NCBI RefSeq assembly: GCF_964026575.1
Contig: NZ_OZ032161.1
Coordinates: 434,001-498,000 of the forward strand
Direction: 5' to 3'
Origin: Candidatus Tisiphia endosymbiont of Melanophora roralis
GTDB taxonomy: Bacteria > Pseudomonadota > Alphaproteobacteria > Rickettsiales > Rickettsiaceae
DNA length: 64,000 bases
Part shown: piece by piece, positions 1-9,286 of the stretch
How the letters are laid out: the number at the start of each line of letters is the position of its first letter
How positions within the stretch are numbered: the stretch's first letter is position 1
Notes under the pieces: model-generated
Seen by the model: the letters and a program-made list of their open reading frames with translations, nothing else
Database searches by the model: none
What the model was told of the DNA's origin: nothing
Position numbers and translations under genes: made by a program

Positions 1-40
1 TTGCCGCGTCGCCGCTTGCAGCGGCTTCTCGCAATGACGG
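1..40. repeat. Dispersed repeat fragment (TCATTGCGAGG-type core)
   Basis: The window opens inside a dispersed repeat ending in CTTCTCGCAATGACGG. Nearly the same bases recur at 43665-43701. This is the core unit found inside several palindromic families of the window (35.3, 43.6, 47.8 and 51.7 kb). The rest of the stretch up to the first gene at 188 is AT-rich and I see no gene or clear promoter in it. Confidence 0.75.
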
Positions 41-187
41 TTTTTTGGCTAAAACCTTTCCAGTTTAGCTATAATATCAAGAACTTACTCGGGAGTTATA
101 TAATTGAATATTTTTTACTATTCGTACTTAGTGCTAGCGATTTTATAGTATATATTAGATTTATATAAAAACTTAGAAACTTGCAAT

Positions 188-1651
188 ATGACAGACCCAA
201 TTTTTAAACAATTTGTAATTATTTTACCTGAGATAATGCTGACCTTACTAGCTTTGTTTTCTCAGACATATGCCGTGTTATTTAGTACAAAAACTAAAGC
301 CATTAGCAATACTCAGATATTACTATCAGCAATATTACTTATTGTTGCTTTTCAACAGTTGCAGTACCTTGCTTTACAAGGTTCAGATAATGATATAATA
401 GCTTTTCATAATTCTTTTGTCGTTAATCATTTTACTGTTGCTTTTAAATTCTTTGTTTTATTATTTTCAATAATGACTATGATAATTTATCATGCATATT
501 GTAAAATTACTGGGGAGGAGTTTAAAACAGAATTTATAACCTTAGTGCTGCTTTCTACTGTTGGTGTTTTTATTACTATATCAGCCCGTAATTTTTTACT
601 TTTATTTGTTGCTATGGAGTTACAGGCACTGGTAGCCTATGTATTAGCTGGCTTTAATCTGAATAATATTAAAGCATCAGAAGGAGCGTTAAAATATTTT
701 ATCCTTGGGTCTTTGATTAGCTGCCTAACGTTATTTGGTATTTCCTTTATTTATGGATTTGGCGGTAGTTTAGATTATAGTAATATTTTTGAGAAATTGA
801 ATCATTCACCACAGCCAAATATTGGTTTAATAGTGGGCTTAGTGCTTTTTTTAAGTGGTATCTTATTTAAATTATCAGCTGCTCCTTTGCATAGTTGGAC
901 GCTAGATGTATATGAAGGGTCTCCCATTCCTTCAATTACCTATTTCTCTGCTGCCACAAAAATTGGTAATGTGGTGGTATTATTAAATATAATGACTATG
1001 GTAATTGGGGATTATAAGCAAATTTCAGTTGATCTAATAAAAATCACTGCGATTTTGTCTATGCTTATTGGGGCAGCTGGTGCTATTAGACAAACCTCCC
1101 TCAAAAGGCTAATGGGTTACAGCACTATTCTAAATATTGGCTATGTGTTAATGGCTATTTCTTTTCATACTCCTTACGGTGATAGAGTAGCCTTACTATA
1201 TATGGTTATTTATGCTGCTTCTGTCACTGGCTTTTTTGCTTGCCTAATTAATCTGCTAGGTAAAAAATCAGATACGGCAACTTTTGATGATATTAAAGGT
1301 CTTGCTTCTACCCGTAAGGCGTTAGCTGCTGGGATTGCGATTATCATGTTCTCTATGATAGGCATTCCACCACTGGCAGGATTTCTTGCGAAATACAGCG
1401 TTTTCTATCAGGCTATTATAGAGAAACAATTTACTCTAGCATTTATAGCTATTGGCACAAGTGTTGTAGCGGCTTATTATTACCTGAAAATAGTTAAGTT
1501 TATGTATTTTTTTGAGGCGGATAAAAGTTTGAAACGAGTTTTAGTACCAACACCTAAGAGCTTAAAATTTATATGCTATTTGATTATTGGAGTTTTATTG
1601 CTACTGTGTGTTTTTATCCAGCCATTTGCTGATACTATGGATGGTTTATAG
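188..1651 (+). CDS. nuoN: NADH-quinone oxidoreductase subunit N (complex I)
   Basis: Membrane-arm, antiporter-like subunit of respiratory complex I, which couples NADH oxidation to proton pumping in the inner membrane. The 487-residue product is hydrophobic throughout, with about 14 predicted membrane segments and the proton-antiporter domain at roughly residues 125-420. The expected channel residues are visible: Glu144 in AMELQAL, Lys169 in GALKYF, Lys228 in FKLSAAPLHSW and the nearby His235. Length is normal for NuoN. The ATG start follows a repeat remnant, so any nuoM partner lies outside the window. birA starts three bases after the stop, which suggests a transcriptional unit. A nuoL homologue lies at the opposite end of the window. 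Confidence 0.96.
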   Translation: MTDPIFKQFVIILPEIMLTLLALFSQTYAVLFSTKTKAISNTQILLSAILLIVAFQQLQYLALQGSDNDIIAFHNSFVVNHFTVAFKFFVLLFSIMTMIIYHAYCKITGEEFKTEFITLVLLSTVGVFITISARNFLLLFVAMELQALVAYVLAGFNLNNIKASEGALKYFILGSLISCLTLFGISFIYGFGGSLDYSNIFEKLNHSPQPNIGLIVGLVLFLSGILFKLSAAPLHSWTLDVYEGSPIPSITYFSAATKIGNVVVLLNIMTMVIGDYKQISVDLIKITAILSMLIGAAGAIRQTSLKRLMGYSTILNIGYVLMAISFHTPYGDRVALLYMVIYAASVTGFFACLINLLGKKSDTATFDDIKGLASTRKALAAGIAIIMFSMIGIPPLAGFLAKYSVFYQAIIEKQFTLAFIAIGTSVVAAYYYLKIVKFMYFFEADKSLKRVLVPTPKSLKFICYLIIGVLLLLCVFIQPFADTMDGL

Positions 1652-1653
1652 CT

Positions 1654-2394
1654 ATGTCGTGGCAGGAAAAATATAATCTACTAATTTTTGATGAGATAGA
1701 TAGTACCAGTTCTGAAGCTATTAGGATGGCTAAGGATTGTCCTGATAAAAATTATGTAATATTGGCAAAAAATCAGACAAAATCGCGTGGAAGAAATAGT
1801 AGAATTTGGCATTCTAGTCTAGGGAATTTGCATGTTAGTATATTATTAAATCATAAGATTAATCTTAGCTATATTCCGCAATTATCTTTTGTTATGGCTA
1901 TTGTTGTTTATAAAACTATCAATTCTTTGACCACTAGATCAGAAAATTCTATTAAATTAAAATGGCCCAATGATGTTTTGATAAATGACAAGAAAGTATC
2001 GGGTGTATTGCTTGAGTCTATTAGTATAAATGATAATAATTATCTCATTATAGGTGTTGGCATAAACGTTAAGAGAAGTCCTTTAAATATTGATCAATTG
2101 GCAACCAATTTATCCGATGAGAGTATAGAAGTAAAAGATCTAGAATATTTATTAGAGCTTCTCATGATTAACTTTGAAAAATATTTTAATAGATGGAAAC
2201 AAGAAGGGTTTAGTAAAATAAGACAATATTGGCTTAAAAGAGCTTATAAGTTAGGTAAGATGGTTACTGTAAATGATGGAAACACAAAAATTTCAGGAAT
2301 TTTTAAAGACATAGATGAGAATGGGAGCATAAGGATTCAGCTTGCTTCAGGGCAGGTTTGTTGCATTAATTATGCTACGGAAATAATTTATTAA
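1654..2394 (+). CDS. birA: Biotin--[acetyl-CoA carboxylase] ligase
   Basis: Attaches biotin to the carboxyl carrier protein of biotin-dependent carboxylases in the cytosol. The 246-residue protein shows the catalytic-domain signatures: SRGRNSRIW at residues 44-52 (biotinyl-AMP binding loop), KWPNDV at 103-108, and KKVSGVLLE at about 113-121. A short C-terminal SH3-like segment follows. It lacks the N-terminal helix-turn-helix of the E. coli repressor, so it should be a monofunctional ligase. It starts three bases after nuoN and is probably translated from the same message. A palindromic repeat follows directly at 2401-2536. Confidence 0.95.
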   Translation: MSWQEKYNLLIFDEIDSTSSEAIRMAKDCPDKNYVILAKNQTKSRGRNSRIWHSSLGNLHVSILLNHKINLSYIPQLSFVMAIVVYKTINSLTTRSENSIKLKWPNDVLINDKKVSGVLLESISINDNNYLIIGVGINVKRSPLNIDQLATNLSDESIEVKDLEYLLELLMINFEKYFNRWKQEGFSKIRQYWLKRAYKLGKMVTVNDGNTKISGIFKDIDENGSIRIQLASGQVCCINYATEIIY

Positions 2395-2400
2395 CCCCTA

Positions 2401-2536
2401 ATTCGCGTTGATAGACGAAGATTAAAATTATGAAGTGCTAGGAGTCGAAGGGTCGAGGTGCTAGGCGTACATTTAGTACGTGGCTACCTACGATCCCTGA
2501 AGACGACAACGCAATTCTTGATTTTAATCGAGTATA
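2401..2536. repeat. Palindromic repeat, family P4 (copy 1)
   Basis: An imperfect palindrome beginning near GCGTTGATAGACGAAG and ending near CTGAAGACGACAACGCAATT. A second copy lies at 41753-41903. Its centre carries CGTACATTTAGTACGT, related to the core of other repeat families here. It fills the gap between birA and kdsB, which converge on it, so its transcript could form a hairpin serving both gene ends. Confidence 0.8.
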
Positions 2537-3265
2537 TTAACTGATATTTTTTTGATAAAACTCTATAGCCTTGTTTAAATCCTCTATTGTATCAACAGAG
2601 ATAGGAATATTGTTAACATAACATACCCCTATGGACATGTTATTTTGTAATGCTCTTAGTTGTTCAAGTTTTTCGCTTAATTCTAAAGTTGAAACAGGTA
2701 AGTTTATGAATTTAGTTAATGCTTCTTTGCGAAACCCATACATTCCTACATGATATAGAAATTCTTCTGCACCGTGTGGAATGAGATTACGAGAAAAATA
2801 CAAAGCCTTATCATTATGGTCAGTAATAACTTTGACATTACTATGACCATTTACGGCATCTATACCAACTTTTACTACTGGGGTCATAATATCATGGCTA
2901 CTGGACTTTAGGCTTTCAATAACTTTGATAATTGATTCCGGTTCAACAAAAGGCATATCACCCTGTACATTCAGGATATAATTAATATGGTGATTGTTAG
3001 GGATTAGCTGAAATGCTTCGTATACACGTTCGGTACCAGTTTGACATTCTTGGTTTGTCATAATAAATTGTCCACCGCAATCAGTAACTTTTTTAGCTAT
3101 AGTTTCTGAATCAGTTGCCACATAAATATTTTTTAGTTTGGTTAAATATACTTGCCTAAGAACACGCTCAATTATTGAGGTTCCTCCTACAAGTTGTAGA
3201 GGCTTTTTGGGAAGTCTTACTGAATCAAGTCTTGAAGGGATAATAATTGCAACATCAGAATGCAT
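2537..3265 (-). CDS. kdsB: 3-deoxy-manno-octulosonate cytidylyltransferase (CMP-Kdo synthetase)
   Basis: Activates Kdo as CMP-Kdo for lipopolysaccharide inner-core synthesis. The 242-residue protein has the nucleotide-binding start [17 protein letters not shown] (residues 7-23), the metal/substrate motif QGDMPF (101-106; the third Asp is kept although the family usually has QGDEP), and HVGMYGFRK in the C-terminal half. Length is typical. It is transcribed away from the tRNA pair and converges on birA across a palindromic repeat. Its presence implies that LPS or a Kdo-containing glycan is still made. Confidence 0.95.
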   Translation of the reverse strand: MHSDVAIIIPSRLDSVRLPKKPLQLVGGTSIIERVLRQVYLTKLKNIYVATDSETIAKKVTDCGGQFIMTNQECQTGTERVYEAFQLIPNNHHINYILNVQGDMPFVEPESIIKVIESLKSSSHDIMTPVVKVGIDAVNGHSNVKVITDHNDKALYFSRNLIPHGAEEFLYHVGMYGFRKEALTKFINLPVSTLELSEKLEQLRALQNNMSIGVCYVNNIPISVDTIEDLNKAIEFYQKNIS

Positions 3266-3322
3266 AAGTTACCATATGACTATATTTACTAAAATTTAAG
3301 TGTTGACAACACAAAATAATTG

Positions 3323-3351
3323 TTGACAACATAACCTTTTTAAACGATAAA
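3323..3351 (+). promoter_or_regulatory. Candidate sigma-70 promoter for the tRNA-Lys/tRNA-Ile unit
   Basis: A perfect -35 hexamer TTGACA (3323-3328) is followed after exactly 17 bases by GATAAA (3346-3351), an acceptable -10. It lies about 75 bases upstream of tRNA-Lys. The same GTTGACAACA also occurs about 20 bases upstream (3302-3311), so the -35 segment sits in a short direct repeat. Assignment rests on sequence resemblance only. Confidence 0.5.
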
Positions 3352-3425
3352 GTAAAGCTTATTATATATGGCTCTTAAGCATGGACTCCCGCTTTTTGCT
3401 AGGAATAACATTGAGAGCGTATTTA

Positions 3426-3501
3426 GGGCTCGTAGCTCAGCTGGTAGAGCACTTGACTTTTAATCAGGTTGTCCCGGGTTCGAATCCCGGCGAGCCCACC
3501 A
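3426..3501 (+). tRNA. tRNA-Lys (anticodon TTT)
   Basis: The full cloverleaf can be folded by eye. Acceptor arms GGGCTCG and CGAGCCC pair perfectly. The D-arm is AGCTCAGCTGGTAGAGC. The anticodon loop is CTTTTAA with UUU, and the T-arm is CCGGGTTCGAATCCCGG. The 3' CCA is encoded (3499-3501). A tRNA-Ile follows 125 bases downstream on the same strand. Confidence 0.97.
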
Positions 3502-3626
3502 CTTTAGGGTACTTAAAACCATAAACATATTCGCGTATGTTGGGTTTATAATCCCAAGTGAAGCCAGCTAAAAAAGTATATCTGATGCATGACACTGCTA
3601 ACACTTGAAATGTTAAGGGTATTAAT

Positions 3627-3703
3627 GGGTTTGTAGCTCAGCTGGTTAGAGCACACGCCTGATAAGCGTGAGGTCGGAAGTTCAAGTCTTCTCAAACCCA
3701 CCA
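3627..3703 (+). tRNA. tRNA-Ile (anticodon GAT)
   Basis: Acceptor arms GGGTTTG and CAAACCC pair perfectly. The D-arm is AGCTCAGCTGGTTAGAGC. The anticodon stem CACGC/GCGTG encloses CTGATAA with anticodon GAU. The T-arm is GGAAGTTCAAGTCTTC and CCA is encoded. It is separate from any rRNA operon, which fits the scattered rRNA and tRNA genes of Rickettsiales. Confidence 0.97.
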
Positions 3704-3719
3704 TTCGTAAGTATTCTTT

Positions 3720-5192
3720 ATGAATCTTGAGAATATAATTCCACAATTAAGCCGTAATAAGTTAGCTATTTACTGGCTTGGAAATGGTATATTTTCGCTT
3801 GCTCTTGCTGGGGTGTATTCAATAATATTGGTAATGCTCCGCACTCCAATGTTAATTAACTTATTTTCAAATACAGAAATTTTCCGTTCAGCTTTGGTTA
3901 TTCATGTTAATTTATCAATCCTAGTTTGGTTGATGTCAGTTACAGCATGTGTTTGGAGCTATAATTTAGAGTCGACTACTTTCAGCATAGCATGTGTAAT
4001 AATAGCATTTATTTCTACTGCACTAATAGCTTTATCACCATTTTGTGGTCAAAATTTTCCTGTAATGAACAATTACATACCAATGTTGGAGAATATAATA
4101 TTTATTCTCGGAATTAGTTTGTTTGGTGTATCTGTATTGTTATTTGCCTTATATACATTATGGAACTGTTGCAAAATATCTTATTTTAAATCTTATTTTA
4201 ACTCCCTCATTAATTTTACTATCCTTTCTACCGTAATAATGTGGGTGTTAGTATGGGTATGTTTTATTTGGTCTTATTGCCAATTACAAGAAATTATTAA
4301 ACTTGTACCAGTCGATATAGAATTTTACTATGAATTGCTTTTTTGGAGTGGTGGGCATTTATTACAATTTATTTACACGCAAATTTTGATATTAGTAATG
4401 ACAGTGTTATTCCATGCTTGGATAGGTAAGGAATTAAGATTTAAAAAACTGTACCTTGCACTATTATATTTAAATTTTATTATAAGTATTGCAGCTATTA
4501 GTGGACACTTATTATATGATATTATAGATGCTGAATTCAAAGAATATTACACTAAACAAATGAAATATGGAGGAGGAATAGCACCGGTTTTGTCTTTGAT
4601 AGTAATGTTTTATGAGTTAGTTACAGTTAATCCGACTAACATTACTCCGTCATTGCGAGGAGATACTTTAGTAGCGACGAAGCAATCTAGAACATTGATT
4701 AGAAATGGATTGCTTCGTCGTGCTTATGCACTTCTCGCAATGACGGACACCAGTTTACTATGGATAAATACTAATAGTCGGGTTAATTATATAAAGACAA
4801 CCATAATTTGCTCCAGTATATTATTTCTGTCCGGGGGATTTATTGGTATATTAATTATAGGTATGAATGTTACTATTCCTGCACACTATCACGGTTCAAT
4901 TGTTGGGATTAGTGTAGCTTTTATGGGTTTCTGCTTTCTTCTATGTGACGATAAACAGCAGAAGAACTCATATTTCACAACAGCAATTATAACGATAACT
5001 ATAGGGCAGATGTTACATATTATAGCTCTGCTCTTTGCTGGTGGGTATGGAGTGCTACGAAAAACACCTTGGGTAGAAATGCCGGTTACCAATAAGTTGC
5101 TGATGGGCATCATGGGTGGTGGAGGCGGGATTGCTATTGTTGGTGGCTTGATGTTTGTTATTATTTGTGGTAGAAGGATGTTATTTAAATAA
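3720..5192 (+). CDS. Heme-copper oxidase subunit I-like membrane protein with in-frame repeat insertion
   Basis: A polytopic membrane protein of 490 residues with about 12 hydrophobic segments. It resembles heme-copper oxidase subunit I of the cbb3/NorB-like branch: His62 in [11 protein letters not shown] fits the first low-spin heme ligand, FWSGGHLLQ with His213 fits the Cu-B/GH motif, and IPAHYHGS near residue 390 fits the HxH pair. The usual His-His Cu-B pair is not evident (a single H263 in ISGHLLYD), so catalysis is doubtful. Residues about 303-356 are encoded by a P7 palindromic element (4626-4787) and are unlike the rest of the protein. No other oxidase subunit is adjacent. The start lies 16 bases after tRNA-Ile; folE follows. 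Confidence 0.75.
   Translation: MNLENIIPQLSRNKLAIYWLGNGIFSLALAGVYSIILVMLRTPMLINLFSNTEIFRSALVIHVNLSILVWLMSVTACVWSYNLESTTFSIACVIIAFISTALIALSPFCGQNFPVMNNYIPMLENIIFILGISLFGVSVLLFALYTLWNCCKISYFKSYFNSLINFTILSTVIMWVLVWVCFIWSYCQLQEIIKLVPVDIEFYYELLFWSGGHLLQFIYTQILILVMTVLFHAWIGKELRFKKLYLALLYLNFIISIAAISGHLLYDIIDAEFKEYYTKQMKYGGGIAPVLSLIVMFYELVTVNPTNITPSLRGDTLVATKQSRTLIRNGLLRRAYALLAMTDTSLLWINTNSRVNYIKTTIICSSILFLSGGFIGILIIGMNVTIPAHYHGSIVGISVAFMGFCFLLCDDKQQKNSYFTTAIITITIGQMLHIIALLFAGGYGVLRKTPWVEMPVTNKLLMGIMGGGGGIAIVGGLMFVIICGRRMLFK
4626..4787. repeat. Palindromic repeat, family P7 (copy 1), inside a coding sequence
   Basis: Ends are inverted repeats GTTAATCCGACTA and TAGTCGGGTTAAT. The interior carries the shared core TCATTGCGAGGAG ... 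GACGAAGCAATCTAG and its inverted counterpart ending CTCGCAATGACG. The reading frame of the oxidase-like gene stays open through all 162 bases, adding about 54 residues. A second copy lies in frame in the RluC-family gene at 10699-10865. Confidence 0.9.
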
Positions 5193-5209
5193 TTAGTATA
5201 ATAAAAATA

Positions 5210-5788
5210 ATGGACTTGCAAAAACCTACTGTAGAAGAAGCCAAAGAGGCAGTTAAAACTTTATTACGATTTATTGGTGAAGATCCAAATAGGGAAGGAC
5301 TACTAAAAACTCCTGATAGAGTAATAAAAACTTACCAAGAAGTGTTTTCTGGGTATGATAGAGATGTGGAAGAAATATTAACGACTAAATTTTACGATAC
5401 TTGTAACTTTCAGGATTTCATAGTGCTAAAAGACATACATTTTAATTCATTTTGTGAACATCATATGTTACCGATAACTGGTACGGTAAATATAGCTTAT
5501 ATACCTGATAATTGTATAATAGGTATCAGTAAGCTCGCTAGGATAGTTGATGTTTTTGCTAGGAGACTACAGATTCAAGAAAAGATGACTGTACAAATTG
5601 CTGAAACATTACAGAAATATATTAAGCCCCTAGGTGTTGCGGTTAAGATTTCTGCATTACATAGCTGTATGACCCTTAGAGGAGTTATGCAAAATGATAG
5701 TATTATGAATACTATGCATTATACAGGTATATATATAGAGCAGCAGAAATATCGCCACGAATTCCTAAATATTATTTCCAAAAAATAA
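5210..5788 (+). CDS. folE: GTP cyclohydrolase I
   Basis: Converts GTP to 7,8-dihydroneopterin triphosphate, the first step of tetrahydrofolate (and of 7-deazaguanine) biosynthesis. The 192-residue protein has typical family length and the zinc ligands Cys82 and His85 in CEHHMLP plus Cys153 in [25 protein letters not shown] (residues 106-121) is the family signature. The ATG lies 17 bases after the oxidase-like gene and proS follows 15 bases on, so these may form an operon. Many Rickettsia have reduced folate pathways. An intact folE is therefore informative about lineage. No other folate gene is visible here. Confidence 0.95.
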   Translation: MDLQKPTVEEAKEAVKTLLRFIGEDPNREGLLKTPDRVIKTYQEVFSGYDRDVEEILTTKFYDTCNFQDFIVLKDIHFNSFCEHHMLPITGTVNIAYIPDNCIIGISKLARIVDVFARRLQIQEKMTVQIAETLQKYIKPLGVAVKISALHSCMTLRGVMQNDSIMNTMHYTGIYIEQQKYRHEFLNIISKK

Positions 5789-5803
5789 TCCAAGGTAAAC
5801 TTT

Positions 5804-7114
5804 ATGTTACTATCAAAATATTTTTTACCTGTGCTGAAGGAAGAACCAGTGGAGGCACAAGTAGTTTCTCATCGGTTGATGCTTAGAAGCGGTATGATAA
5901 GACAGCAATCTGCTGGGATTTATAGCTGGTTGCCGATAGGCTTAAAAGCCCTTAAAAATGTTGAAAATATCGTTCGACTTAATATGAACAAGGTAGGGGC
6001 TATTGAAATATTAATGCCTTGTATTCAACCAGCATCTTTATGGGTGGAATCTGGAAGATTTGAGAATTATGGCAAAGAAATGCTAAAATTCCAAGATCGC
6101 CATGATAATACGTTATTGTTTGGGCCTACTAATGAAGACATGGTTACTGATATTTTTAGAAATAATATTCAGTCCTATAAGGATTTGCCAAAAAACTTAT
6201 ATCATATTCAATGGAAATTTAGGGATGAAATTAGACCTCGCTTTGGGGTTATGCGTGGTAGAGAATTCTTAATGAAAGATGCATATACTTTTGATATAGA
6301 TCAAATAAGTGCTGTAAAAACCTATAATCAGATGTATCTAGCCTATATGCAAACGTTTCGTGATATGGGTTTAACTGTAATCCCAGTACTTGCTGATAAT
6401 GGTCCAATTGGTGGCAATTTAAGCCACGAGTTCCATATTCTTGCTGATAATGGTGAGAGTACAATTTTTTATGATAAAAAATTCCTATCTTTAACAGATC
6501 AGGAAAGTTTAGATATTGAAAAATTACAAACCTTATATGCGGCAGCAGAAGAAAAACATGACCCTGATAAATGCCTGTTATCAGAACATGATCTTGCCAG
6601 TAGTAAGGGTATTGAAGTTGGGCATATTTTTTATATTGGCACAAAATATGCCAAAGCCATGAATGCTTTAGTAAATAGTAATAATGGTAATCTTGTGCCA
6701 GTGGAAATGAGTTCTTACGGTATTGGTATTTCAAGACTTCTAGCCGCCATAATCGAATCAAGTCACGATGATAAAGGGATTATATGGCCTACAAATATTG
6801 CTCCTTTTCTAGTATCACTAATAAATTTGAACATACTTGATAGCAAATGCAATGAACTATCACAAAATCTATATGATAAACTTGTGGCAAATAAAATAGA
6901 AGTATTATACGATGATACTAGTGAACGAGCTGGTAGCAAATTTGCCACTCATGATCTTATAGGATCACCATACCAAATAATCATTGGTCCTAAAAAAGCT
7001 GAAAATAATGTGGCTGAACTGAAAAGTCGTAAAACTGGGAAAATAGAAGATTTGTTTATAGATGCAATTTGTGATAAAATAATATACTCAAATGATTTGA
7101 AGAATTGGATTTGA
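5804..7114 (+). CDS. proS: Prolyl-tRNA synthetase (short alphaproteobacterial form)
   Basis: Charges tRNA-Pro. The 436-residue protein matches the short class II form that lacks the bacterial editing insertion. [19 protein letters not shown] near residue 28 is motif 1. [17 protein letters not shown] at about residues 138-154 is motif 2. The motif 3 region is [16 protein letters not shown] near residue 300. An anticodon-binding domain occupies the C-terminal third. The last codons (SNDLKNWI) lie within the left end of a P1 palindrome that begins at 7085, so the repeat supplies the natural stop. Confidence 0.96.
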   Translation: MLLSKYFLPVLKEEPVEAQVVSHRLMLRSGMIRQQSAGIYSWLPIGLKALKNVENIVRLNMNKVGAIEILMPCIQPASLWVESGRFENYGKEMLKFQDRHDNTLLFGPTNEDMVTDIFRNNIQSYKDLPKNLYHIQWKFRDEIRPRFGVMRGREFLMKDAYTFDIDQISAVKTYNQMYLAYMQTFRDMGLTVIPVLADNGPIGGNLSHEFHILADNGESTIFYDKKFLSLTDQESLDIEKLQTLYAAAEEKHDPDKCLLSEHDLASSKGIEVGHIFYIGTKYAKAMNALVNSNNGNLVPVEMSSYGIGISRLLAAIIESSHDDKGIIWPTNIAPFLVSLINLNILDSKCNELSQNLYDKLVANKIEVLYDDTSERAGSKFATHDLIGSPYQIIIGPKKAENNVAELKSRKTGKIEDLFIDAICDKIIYSNDLKNWI

Positions 7115-7209
7115 AAATGAATGGTGAGAAGGCGTAGCGTACATATAATATAGTTACGCATGCGAATCCATGATATTTTCAAAAAACAATTCTTTAAAGC
7201 AGAAGAGTA
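7085..7209. repeat. Palindromic repeat, family P1 (copy 1)
   Basis: Bounded by TACTC and GAGTA. Inner arms are TTGAAGAATTGGATTTGAAA and the inverse CAATTC, with ATTCGCATGCG-type sequence near the middle. Other copies are at 13778-13904, 21559-21681, 35168-35496 (interrupted), 36597-36721 and 60661-60745. It overlaps the last ten codons of proS. The remaining spacer to 7336 shows no further gene. Confidence 0.88.
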
Positions 7210-7335
7210 GATATCCTGATTAAAAATAGGAATTAGTTATGGATAAAATTTTTTAAAAAATAATGAGTATCAGTATTAGTGGGCTAAAAAAATCTGCTAT
7301 ACTAATAAATTATTATTAATTTAATAAGGTACAAT

Positions 7336-8022
7336 ATGACAGTCCAAAATTCATCCAATAATCTAATGAATTTTACAAAAGAACATCAGGTTAAAGATTT
7401 TACTCTAGAACAATATACATTCCGTTTTACAAACAAATTTGAATCCTATGTTATTTATTGGTATGGTATTCCAGTAGGGAATGCAAAAAATGGCTTATGT
7501 GGTGGTATGTCTTTAGCATCAATCTTATACTATAAGTATAAAATTGTAACACCTAAAAACAACATTACTCCAAGTATAAAAACTGATCCTCAACTATTTA
7601 CCTTTATAAAAAATTGCCAGGTGGCTAGTCTCACCGTAAAAGCTTTGTTTAATTATTTTAGATTTATGTTTACTGCCAAAAGTACTGATGCAAAAGAATT
7701 AAGTAATCAGTATCCTATTATTATGCAAACAATTGATACAGATACTCCTGTCTTAGTTGGATTAATTAGAGCAAAAGCAAGTTTTTTTAATCCTAAAACA
7801 TGGTTAAATATAATTCAACATCATCAAGTAGTAGCATATAAATATATATTACAAGAAAAAACGATAACTTTTCATATATATGACCCAGATAGTCCTGGAT
7901 CTGATATGACAATTACCATAGATAGAGATAACTTAGACATCACAGCTATTGGTTGGCTTAACCCAATTTACACCTTATTTGCGATTAGTTTTAATTATAA
8001 TAAAAAACCGCCTGTTGTATAA
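7336..8022 (+). CDS. Putative papain-like (C39/transglutaminase-fold) cysteine protease, unknown family
   Basis: I do not recognise a named family. The 228-residue protein does show a plausible Cys-His-Asp arrangement: NGLCGGMSLAS with Cys55 at the start of a helix, QHHQVVAY with His163, and HIYDPDSPG with Asp183. Order and spacing match papain-fold peptidases and related secreted cysteine hydrolases. No signal peptide or membrane segment is evident, so any secretion would use a leaderless route. It is a stand-alone gene with its own spacer and no partner. A host-directed effector is possible but is inference. It could also be a non-proteolytic papain-fold enzyme. Confidence 0.6.
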   Translation: MTVQNSSNNLMNFTKEHQVKDFTLEQYTFRFTNKFESYVIYWYGIPVGNAKNGLCGGMSLASILYYKYKIVTPKNNITPSIKTDPQLFTFIKNCQVASLTVKALFNYFRFMFTAKSTDAKELSNQYPIIMQTIDTDTPVLVGLIRAKASFFNPKTWLNIIQHHQVVAYKYILQEKTITFHIYDPDSPGSDMTITIDRDNLDITAIGWLNPIYTLFAISFNYNKKPPVV

Positions 8023-8061
8023 TAGTCTTCAAAATTATACAGAGCATTGAGTTTATGTTTT

Positions 8062-9075
8062 ATGTCACAAATACTAGTAAAGCGTTGGTTGGTGGTATGC
8101 TGCTGCATGGTAATATTTATGATTTTTTTAGGAGGTCTCACTAGGCTTACTGATGCTGGTTTATCAATTGTTGAATGGAAACCGGTTTCAGGTGTCGTTC
8201 CCCCGCTGGGTAATGCTGACTGGCAGGATGAGTTTGCTAAATATCAACAATCTGTCGAATATAAGCAAAAAAATACTAATATGACTCTTTCAGAGTTTAA
8301 ATTTATTTTTTGGCTTGAATTTATTCACCGTTTTGCTGGCAGAGTAGCAGGTTTGTTGTATCTAGTACCATTACTGTATTTTTTTGTACGTGGACGGATT
8401 GATACAAGGTTACTGCCTGTATATTTGGCGATATTGTTATTATTTGCAGTCCAAGGATTTATGGGATGGTATATGGTGAAAAGTGGTCTAATTTTGCAGC
8501 CATATGTAAGTCATTTCCGTTTAGCTTGTCATTTGGTTATTGCAGTTATTATCTATAATTTACTGTTCTATCAGTTGATGAAAAATAGCTTTGATATTTT
8601 ACTAGTTGAACGGACAATAAGTTTAAATTTAGCAAAATTCTTTTGTATATTAACTATTATTATAGTTTATATACAGATTTTTCTAGGTGGTCTAGTTGCA
8701 GGTCTTGATGCAGGGCTTGTATATAATAGCTTTCCGTTAATGGGGAATAGTTTTATACCTCAAGAAATAGCTTTTAAACTATTGAGTAGAGATAGTTTAA
8801 GTGATGCTGTTTTTGTTCAGTTTATCCATAGAATTGGAGCGTATATTGTTTGTACTAGTGTTGGTTTGTTGGTGTTGAGTCTAATAAAAACCAAGCATCC
8901 TAAATTAAACAAAGTTGCTTATTATATTGTTGGTGTACTGATATTACAAATGTTAGCTGGCATAATTACCATTTTATATTCAGTACCTATGTTAATGGTC
9001 TTAGTGCATCAGATTTTTGCTATTATACTATTATCATGTATATTATGGGGGTATTTTTTGTTAAAGAGTGCATAG
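8062..9075 (+). CDS. ctaA: Heme A synthase (COX15/CtaA)
   Basis: Oxidises heme O to heme A for aa3-type cytochrome oxidase. It is a polytopic protein with about eight membrane segments. Conserved elements include GGLTRLTDAGLSIVEWKPV, EFIHRFAGR (heme-ligand His), HFRLACHLV and FIHRIGAY. I start it at ATG 8062 (MSQILVKRWL), which matches the usual N-terminus of rickettsial homologues. An in-frame TTG at 8047 would add five residues. Its presence implies a heme A oxidase elsewhere in the genome and does not by itself explain the odd oxidase-like gene at 3720. Confidence 0.93.
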   Translation: MSQILVKRWLVVCCCMVIFMIFLGGLTRLTDAGLSIVEWKPVSGVVPPLGNADWQDEFAKYQQSVEYKQKNTNMTLSEFKFIFWLEFIHRFAGRVAGLLYLVPLLYFFVRGRIDTRLLPVYLAILLLFAVQGFMGWYMVKSGLILQPYVSHFRLACHLVIAVIIYNLLFYQLMKNSFDILLVERTISLNLAKFFCILTIIIVYIQIFLGGLVAGLDAGLVYNSFPLMGNSFIPQEIAFKLLSRDSLSDAVFVQFIHRIGAYIVCTSVGLLVLSLIKTKHPKLNKVAYYIVGVLILQMLAGIITILYSVPMLMVLVHQIFAIILLSCILWGYFLLKSA

Positions 9076-9104
9076 ACCTATTACATAATTCTACTTTTGC
9101 TAAT

Positions 9105-9233
9105 AATACCATTTCCGAAAACTAATCATCACGTCGTCGTACTTCATGATCTCCGCTCCTCACGTACTAGTATGTACGCTCCGGTGCTCGACACTCGTAC
9201 TCCTAGTGCTAATTTAGTTTTGGGAAATGGTAT
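9105..9233. repeat. Palindromic repeat, family P3
   Basis: Inverted ends TACCATTTCCGAAAACTAA and TTAGTTTTGGGAAATGGTA flank a centre with CTCACGTACTAGTATGTACG. This core is shared with the P1, P2, P4 and P6 families although the arms are different. Only one copy is seen in this window. Confidence 0.8.
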
Positions 9234-9286
9234 AACTTGGGGTTCAACCTAGCATTTGCTAATAAAATAATTGATTTTATACGGCA

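Noticed and set aside
3546-3746. A 66-codon minus-strand ORF
   Set aside because: It is the antisense of tRNA-Ile (GLRRLELPTSRLSG is a well-known spurious peptide from tRNA complements).
4889-5221. 110-codon minus-strand ORF
   Set aside because: Shadow of the oxidase-like gene; proline/isoleucine-rich composition is typical of a complement frame.
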